Below, in pieces: positions 6,876 to 10,930 of a stretch of DNA of 10,930 bases. The notes below the pieces were generated by a model that did no database searches, was not told where the DNA came from, and worked only from the letters and a program-made list of their open reading frames with translations. A program made the translations under genes and the position numbers. Positions within the stretch are counted from its first letter, which is position 1. Every line of letters starts with the position of its first letter. The DNA is from JANNMJ01 sp031397815 (GTDB lineage: Bacteria > Bacteroidota > Bacteroidia > Cytophagales > Hymenobacteraceae), in contig JANNMJ010000003.1 in assembly GCA_031397815.1 (NCBI GenBank), forward strand, positions 1 to 10,930, read 5' to 3'.

Positions 6876-6946
6876 GGATTTGGCGGTTAAGCGCCGTTTG
6901 CCGGTACCGCATTGCCGTAACCGCGTTCCCCACCCCGCCCCAAAGA

Positions 6947-6980
6947 GAATTATTAATTATTAATTAATAATTAATAATTC
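6947..6980. repeat. Perfect 34-bp A/T palindrome
   Basis: It begins GAATTATTAATTATTAA and its second half is the exact reverse complement of these 17 bases, centred between 6963 and 6964. Apart from the terminal G and C it is entirely A/T, in sharp contrast to the GC-rich surroundings. It lies 71 bases after the ppk2 stop codon. It could extrude as a cruciform, act as a DNA unwinding or nucleoid-protein site, or weakly end transcription in either direction; none of these can be decided from sequence. Confidence 0.95.
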
Positions 6981-6986
6981 CCAACT

Positions 6987-7039
6987 CCCCGCCCCGGCGG
7001 GGCGGGGTGGCCCGAAGGGCCGGGGTGGGGCGACACCCC
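6987..7039. repeat. Run of three GC-rich hairpins
   Basis: Three adjacent inverted repeats: a 9-bp stem CCCCGCCCC (6987-6995) with GGGGCGGGG (6999-7007); GGCCC-GAA-GGGCC (7009-7021); and GGGGTG (7022-7027) with CACCCC (7034-7039). With the A/T palindrome just before, this makes four back-to-back palindromes within 93 bases. The composite looks like a dispersed intergenic repeat (inference). There is no T-run after it, so it is not a canonical terminator. Confidence 0.75.
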
Positions 7040-7137
7040 AATCGGCTACGCCCGCCATGCGAACCCAATCGGCAAAATCATACGCGTCGACGGCGCACTT
7101 ATGCGCTTCCCGAGGTAGGATAGAAACCCCCTCGGCC

Positions 7138-7148
7138 TACCTTTGCGG
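7138..7148 (+). promoter_or_regulatory. mgtE promoter, Bacteroidota -7 box
   Basis: TACCTTTGCGG again, with the TAnnTTTG core at 7138-7145. Predicted transcription start is near 7152, leaving about 38 bases of leader, too short for a known magnesium riboswitch. No clear -33 TTG is visible. Confidence 0.7.
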
Positions 7149-7189
7149 GCCGATTTTCAGCCCCTTCCACCTCCTGCCTGCCGCGCCCA

Positions 7190-8575
7190 ATGGTACCGCA
7201 CCCACCGCTGGCCGACATTCGGCACCTGCTCGATGAGCGTGAGCTGTTCAAGCTCAAAGACGCCCTCAAAGGCTTCCAGCCGTCGGAGCTGGCCGAGCTG
7301 ATTGATGGCGAAGACGACACTGACCGGCAGGCGATTCTGTTCCGGGTGCTGCCGCTCGACACGGCTACCCAGACGTTCGAGCTGCTCGACCTGAGCACGC
7401 AGCGCCACTTCCTCGAAAACCTCGCCTCCGATAAGATGGTAGAGGTGTTGAACGAGATGGCGCCCGACGACCGCACGGAGCTGCTCGAATTCTTGCCGTC
7501 GGACCTCGTGCGGCAGCTGATTTTGCAGCTTTCGGAATCGGAGCGGCGCGTCACGCTGGAGCTGCTCGGCTACCCGGAGTACTCCGTCGGGCGCCTGATG
7601 ACGCCCGATTACATCGCCGTCCGGCAGGACTGGACGGTGGAGCAAGTGCTGACCTACGTCCGCGAGCACGGGCGCCGGGCGGAAACCCTCAACGTCCTCT
7701 ACGTCACCGACGAAAAAGGCGTCCTCCTCGACGATATCCGCATCCACGAGTTCCTGCTGGCGGCGCCCACCACGCTCGTCCGCGAGATGATGGACCGGCG
7801 CTACATCAGCCTTCAAGTGATGCAGGATCAGGAAGAAGCGCTGGAGCTGTTCGAGAAGTACGACCGTGTCGCGCTGCCCGTCGTGAACCCACAGGGCGTG
7901 CTGTTCGGCATCGTCACGGTGGACGATATGCTTGATGTGCGCGCCGAGGAAGACACCGAGGATATCCAGAAGCTCGGCGGCTCGCAAGCCCTCGAAGAGC
8001 CGTACCTCGACACGCCGCTCCTCACGATGGTGCGCAAGCGGGTCGGCTGGCTGATTGTCCTCTTTTTGGGGGAGCTGCTGACGGCCACGGCGATGGGGTA
8101 TTTCGAGGGGGAAATCGCGAAGGCCGTCGTGCTCGCCACGTTCATTCCGCTGATTATCTCGTCGGGCGGCAATGCGGGGTCGCAAGCCACGTCGCTCATT
8201 ATTCGGGGGATGAGCTTGGGCGAGTTTTCGCCGAGCGATTGGTGGCTGGTCTTGCGGCGCGAGCTGGCGTCCGGGGTGATGCTGGGGCTGGCGCTCGCTA
8301 TCGTCGGGTTTATGCGCATCGGCATTTGGGAAGTCATCTCGCCCGCCACATACGGCCCGCACTGGATGGGAATCGGGTTTGCGGTGAGCTTCTCGGTACT
8401 CGGCGTCGTACTTTGGGGGACGCTCGCTGGCTCGATGCTGCCGCTGTTATTGCGGCGGTTGGGCTTGGACCCCGCCACCGCATCCGCCCCGTTCGTCGCG
8501 ACCCTCGTCGACGTCACCGGATTGGTGATTTACTTCACATTCGCGCTCGTGTTTCTGCGCGGCACGTTGCTGTAA
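7190..8575 (+). CDS. mgtE: Magnesium channel/transporter MgtE
   Basis: Inner-membrane Mg2+ channel of the MgtE/SLC41 family, 461 residues, full length. Domains in order: cytosolic helical N domain (about 1-130); tandem CBS domains (about 132-195 and 196-255), which sense cytosolic Mg2+; a plug/linker helix (about 256-283); and five membrane segments (about 285-305, 312-333, 353-375, 392-424, 433-456). Family hallmarks are the pore segment PLIISSGGNAGSQ (320-332) and the acidic pore residue D441 in APFVATLVDVTGL. The ATG at 7190 lies 41 bases after the promoter element and has no Shine-Dalgarno. Regulation is probably post-translational through the CBS and N domains; no leader switch is seen. 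The gene is probably transcribed from its own promoter. Confidence 0.96.
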   Translation: MVPHPPLADIRHLLDERELFKLKDALKGFQPSELAELIDGEDDTDRQAILFRVLPLDTATQTFELLDLSTQRHFLENLASDKMVEVLNEMAPDDRTELLEFLPSDLVRQLILQLSESERRVTLELLGYPEYSVGRLMTPDYIAVRQDWTVEQVLTYVREHGRRAETLNVLYVTDEKGVLLDDIRIHEFLLAAPTTLVREMMDRRYISLQVMQDQEEALELFEKYDRVALPVVNPQGVLFGIVTVDDMLDVRAEEDTEDIQKLGGSQALEEPYLDTPLLTMVRKRVGWLIVLFLGELLTATAMGYFEGEIAKAVVLATFIPLIISSGGNAGSQATSLIIRGMSLGEFSPSDWWLVLRRELASGVMLGLALAIVGFMRIGIWEVISPATYGPHWMGIGFAVSFSVLGVVLWGTLAGSMLPLLLRRLGLDPATASAPFVATLVDVTGLVIYFTFALVFLRGTLL

Positions 8576-8683
8576 AGCGGTTTCAGACGGGCGGAATCTT
8601 CTGCGGGCCACGCTGTTAGTCAGGCAGCCTGATTCTTGCGCTCCTGAATCCGTCCGGTTTCCGCTTTTTCTCCTCCGATTTCG

Positions 8684-10504
8684 ATGACTGTCAAACGCCT
8701 CTTTCTGACCCTGCTGCTGGCCTTCGTCACGCTCACGACCGCCTTGGCGCAAGGCGGCACCGAGCTGGCGCTGGCCAAGGAATACGTCCGGAAACAGGAT
8801 TGGGCGAAGGCCGCCGCCACCTTCCAAGGCTTGCCTTCTGAAGTGCAGCAAGGCCCGGCGGCGTACCCCGATTACCTCAAGACGCTCCTCGCCCTCAAGC
8901 TCTACAAAGACGCCGAGAAGCTCGTCAAGAAAACCACCAAGCGCAACCCCGACCTCACCGGCGCGGGCGTCGATGCGGGCGTCGTGGTAGCCGCGTCGGG
9001 CGATGAAGCCGGTGCCCGCAAGCAGTGGGAGCGCGTGGTGAACGACCTAGAGACGCCCCGCGTAGTGTCCGCCGCTACCGCGTTGCGCGTGGCCGGGCAG
9101 CCCGAATTGGCCGAGCGCGCGTGGCTCCGTGGTCGTCAGCTCGCGAAGAACGAGGGCGCGTATTCGCAGCAGCTTTTGGAGCTGTACGCCCAGACCGGAC
9201 AGGTGCAGAAGACTGTGGAAGAAGTGCTGCGGGTAGTCGGGCGCGAGCCGACGCAGGTGGCCGAGGCCCAAAACCTCCTCCAAAACGTCCTGCACGATGA
9301 GAAGGACTTTGAAGCCCTAGAGCGCACCCTCCTCGCTGATGTGCGCGCCAACCCTGACCGCACCGCTACGTCGGAGCTGCTCATCTGGGTCTATATCCAA
9401 CGGAAAGACTTTTTCGCTGCCCTCGTGCAAGCCAAGGCCCTCGACCAGCGGGAGCGGCGCGAAGGGGCGCGGGTGCTCGATTTGGCGCAAATCGCCTTCG
9501 AGAACCGCGATTACCAGTCCGCCGTCGATGGCTACGATTATATCCGGGCGCAGTACCCCGGCGGGCAGTATTACGCCTTCGCCCGGCAGCGGGCCATCAA
9601 CGCCCGCGAGGCGCAGATTAAAGCGTCGTTTCCGGTCGATCCCGCCCAAATCCGCGCCCTCCTCACCGAGTACGAAGACCTGCTGAAAGAGCTGGGCCGC
9701 TCGCCCGCCACGGCCGCCGTCCTGCGCGATGAGGCAATGCTGTACGCGTTTCAGCTCGATGAGAAAGACCGGGCGATGGCGCTGCTCCGGCAGGTCATCG
9801 AGATGCCGCGCGTTCGGGCTGATTTGGTGGCGGAAGCCAAGCTCGCCCTCGCCGATATCTATTTACTGAAGGGCGAGCCGTGGGAATCGACGCTCCTGTA
9901 CTCGCAGGTGGAGAAGGATATGAAGGAAACGCCCGTCGGCTACGAAGCGAAGCTGCGGAACGGACGCCTGAGCTATTTCAAAGGCGATTTCGAGCTGGCC
10001 CAAGCGCACCTCGACATCCTCAAAACCGCCACCACCCGCGAGATCGCCAACGACGCGATGGCCCTCTCGCTCCTCATCACCGATAATACCGGCCTCGACC
10101 TCGATTCCACGCACCAAGCCCTGCGGCGCTACTCGTCGGTGGAATTGCTGGTGTTTCAGAACAAGCTCCCGCAAGCCATCAGCCGCCTGGATTCGGTGAT
10201 GCGGCAGTTCCCCGCGCACCCGCTCCAAGACGAGGCGCTCTACCTGAAAGCCAATCTGCAAGCTCGGATGAGCGATTACCCGAGCGCCGTGGCCACGTTG
10301 CAACAAATCATTCAGAACCCGAAAACCGATATCCTCTCCGACGATGCGCTGTTCATGCTCGCGAAGCTCGAAGAGGAAAATCTGAAAAAGCCCGACCTCG
10401 CGATGCAGCACTACAACGAAGTGCTGACTAAATATCCCGGCTCTATCTTCACGGCCGAAGCCCGCCGCCGCTTCCGCCACCTGCGCGGCGACAGCGTGAA
10501 TTAG
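8684..10504 (+). CDS. Exported tetratricopeptide-repeat protein
   Basis: 606 residues with a clear Sec signal peptide: MTVKRLFLTLL, a hydrophobic core, and a likely cut after TTALA (A22/Q23). There is no lipobox cysteine, so the protein is probably periplasmic. The rest is helical and TPR-like throughout: early repeats near 25-85, others around 140-185 and 230-290, and a strong C-terminal set (about 385-445 and 515-600) with TPR_6-like stretches such as QDEALYLKANLQARMSDYPSAVATL and DLAMQHYNEVLTKYPGS. These resemble repeats in BamD/YbgF-type envelope proteins, but no catalytic domain is present and the partner is unknown. Expected role: periplasmic scaffold or adaptor (inference). The ATG at 8684 places the signal peptide exactly at the N-terminus. 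No -7 box is evident in the 108 bases upstream, which contain a 13-base palindrome at 8620-8632. Confidence 0.88.
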   Translation: MTVKRLFLTLLLAFVTLTTALAQGGTELALAKEYVRKQDWAKAAATFQGLPSEVQQGPAAYPDYLKTLLALKLYKDAEKLVKKTTKRNPDLTGAGVDAGVVVAASGDEAGARKQWERVVNDLETPRVVSAATALRVAGQPELAERAWLRGRQLAKNEGAYSQQLLELYAQTGQVQKTVEEVLRVVGREPTQVAEAQNLLQNVLHDEKDFEALERTLLADVRANPDRTATSELLIWVYIQRKDFFAALVQAKALDQRERREGARVLDLAQIAFENRDYQSAVDGYDYIRAQYPGGQYYAFARQRAINAREAQIKASFPVDPAQIRALLTEYEDLLKELGRSPATAAVLRDEAMLYAFQLDEKDRAMALLRQVIEMPRVRADLVAEAKLALADIYLLKGEPWESTLLYSQVEKDMKETPVGYEAKLRNGRLSYFKGDFELAQAHLDILKTATTREIANDAMALSLLITDNTGLDLDSTHQALRRYSSVELLVFQNKLPQAISRLDSVMRQFPAHPLQDEALYLKANLQARMSDYPSAVATLQQIIQNPKTDILSDDALFMLAKLEEENLKKPDLAMQHYNEVLTKYPGSIFTAEARRRFRHLRGDSVN

Positions 10505-10506
10505 GG

Positions 10507-10536
10507 TAAGCCAGGTTGAGTCAGGCTTAATTTATT
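10507..10536 (+). terminator. Possible intrinsic terminator after the TPR gene
   Basis: TAAGCC (10507-10512) pairs with GGCTTA (10524-10529) around an 11-base loop and is followed by the A/T-rich tail ATTTATT. The stem is short and the T-tract broken, so termination would be weak or partial. It begins two bases after the TPR stop codon. Confidence 0.4.
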
Positions 10537-10556
10537 GGCCCGCTAATTAAAAATCG

Positions 10557-10739
10557 ATGCGTTTTCTCGGAGTTGCTCTGATGCTTGTGGGCTTGCTGGC
10601 GCTGGTTCTGCCGTTCGCCAACGCCAATTTCCTCTTCCTGAAATGGGCCGACCAGTGGGGCGCCGCTACCGCGTTCGGCATTAAAGCCGGGATAGTTTTT
10701 TTAGGATTTCTGCTTTGGCGCTTCGGGCCGAAGAATTAG
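10557..10739 (+). CDS. Small two-helix membrane protein, 60 residues
   Basis: Unrecognised. The product has two hydrophobic segments, about 3-22 (FLGVALMLVGLLALVLPFAN) and 39-56 (GIKAGIVFLGFLLW region). They are joined by a loop with FLKWADQWGAAT, and the protein ends with the basic tail RFGPKN, consistent with an inner-membrane hairpin. The ATG at 10557 is preceded by an A-rich stretch (AATTAAAAATCG) as is common for leader-poor Bacteroidota genes; no Shine-Dalgarno is seen. It lies 52 bases downstream of the TPR gene and might be cotranscribed with it if the intervening terminator is leaky. Confidence 0.65.
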   Translation: MRFLGVALMLVGLLALVLPFANANFLFLKWADQWGAATAFGIKAGIVFLGFLLWRFGPKN

Positions 10740-10768
10740 GGCGCGAATCGCAGGAAGCGCAGAAATCG

Positions 10769-10820
10769 CGCGGGGCTCCAGCCCCGTGTGGCCTATTCGC
10801 GGGGCTCTGGCTCCGCACGG
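10769..10820. repeat. Two copies of a GC-rich hairpin repeat
   Basis: CGCGGGGCTCCAGCCCCGTG at 10769-10788 and a diverged copy starting CGCGGGGCTCTGGCTCC at 10798 are direct repeats spaced 29 bases apart. The first folds GGGGCT with AGCCCC; the second folds less perfectly. They look like a dispersed intergenic repeat, not a terminator, as no T-run follows. Confidence 0.6.
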
Positions 10821-10864
10821 CGGTTAGCGACTGCCGAGCGCGTTTTATTTAATCTATCCATCCC

Positions 10865-10894
10865 TGTAGGGGCGTGGCCTTGTGCCCGCCCGCA
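10865..10894. repeat. Second copy of the hairpin repeat seen before lipB
   Basis: TGTAGGGGCG, then TGGCCTTGTGCCCGCCC: this matches the reverse complement of 4781-4811 over a 26-base core with one inserted T and one C-to-T change. Two copies about 6 kb apart in opposite orientation show that this is a dispersed element. Beyond it, to the end of the window, I see no gene. Confidence 0.75.
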
Positions 10895-10930
10895 TGCGGC
10901 TGGGTTCGGCAGCGGTTCGCGTTCATAACC

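Noticed and set aside
7149..7189. Magnesium riboswitch in the mgtE leader
   Set aside because: The predicted leader is only about 38 bases with no strong fold.

Overview
The window reads as ordinary chromosomal DNA of a GC-rich member of the Bacteroidota, most likely a Hymenobacter-like Cytophagales relative (inference). Three signs point there. The same 11-base string TACCTTTGCGG, which contains the Bacteroidota sigma factor -7 box (TAnnTTTG), lies just upstream of three genes. None of the seven confidently placed start codons has a Shine-Dalgarno sequence in front of it, and the one non-ATG start proposed here has none either. The proteins (single-chain GcvP, a PPK2 resembling class III, a bifunctional-type sugar-phosphate isomerase) fit that group. 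All eight genes lie on the + strand.

Layout. Positions 1-482 hold no gene: a long GC-rich hairpin (18-54), then an array of 22-base tandem repeats (129-360) whose units each fold into a small hairpin, then the gcvP promoter (425-435). gcvP (483-3410) encodes the glycine cleavage P-protein and ends at a clear intrinsic terminator (3446-3488). An inverted pair of REP-like repeats (3514-3644) and a second promoter (3731-3741) lead into a phosphoglucose/phosphomannose isomerase-type SIS gene (3759-4769). lipB (4820-5554), octanoyl transferase, follows after a hairpin repeat and is probably cotranscribed. Then come a small conserved-looking protein of unknown function (5634-6047) and a PPK2 polyphosphate kinase (6141-6875). 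The 262-base gap 6876-7137 holds a perfect 34-bp A/T palindrome followed by three GC-rich hairpins. A third promoter (7138-7148) serves mgtE (7190-8575), a magnesium channel/transporter. An exported TPR protein (8684-10504) and a 60-residue two-helix membrane protein (10557-10739) follow. The last 190 bases hold only dispersed GC-rich hairpin repeats.

Functional links are loose. GcvP and LipB meet in one pathway, since LipB supplies the octanoyl precursor of the lipoyl group on GcvH, the partner of GcvP; no gcvH or gcvT is present here. The other genes are unrelated housekeeping functions. I see no defence system, mobile gene, RNA gene or secondary-metabolite cluster. The most unusual content is non-coding: the tandem hairpin array before gcvP, with pairing-preserving base changes, and several perfect or near-perfect palindromes between genes.
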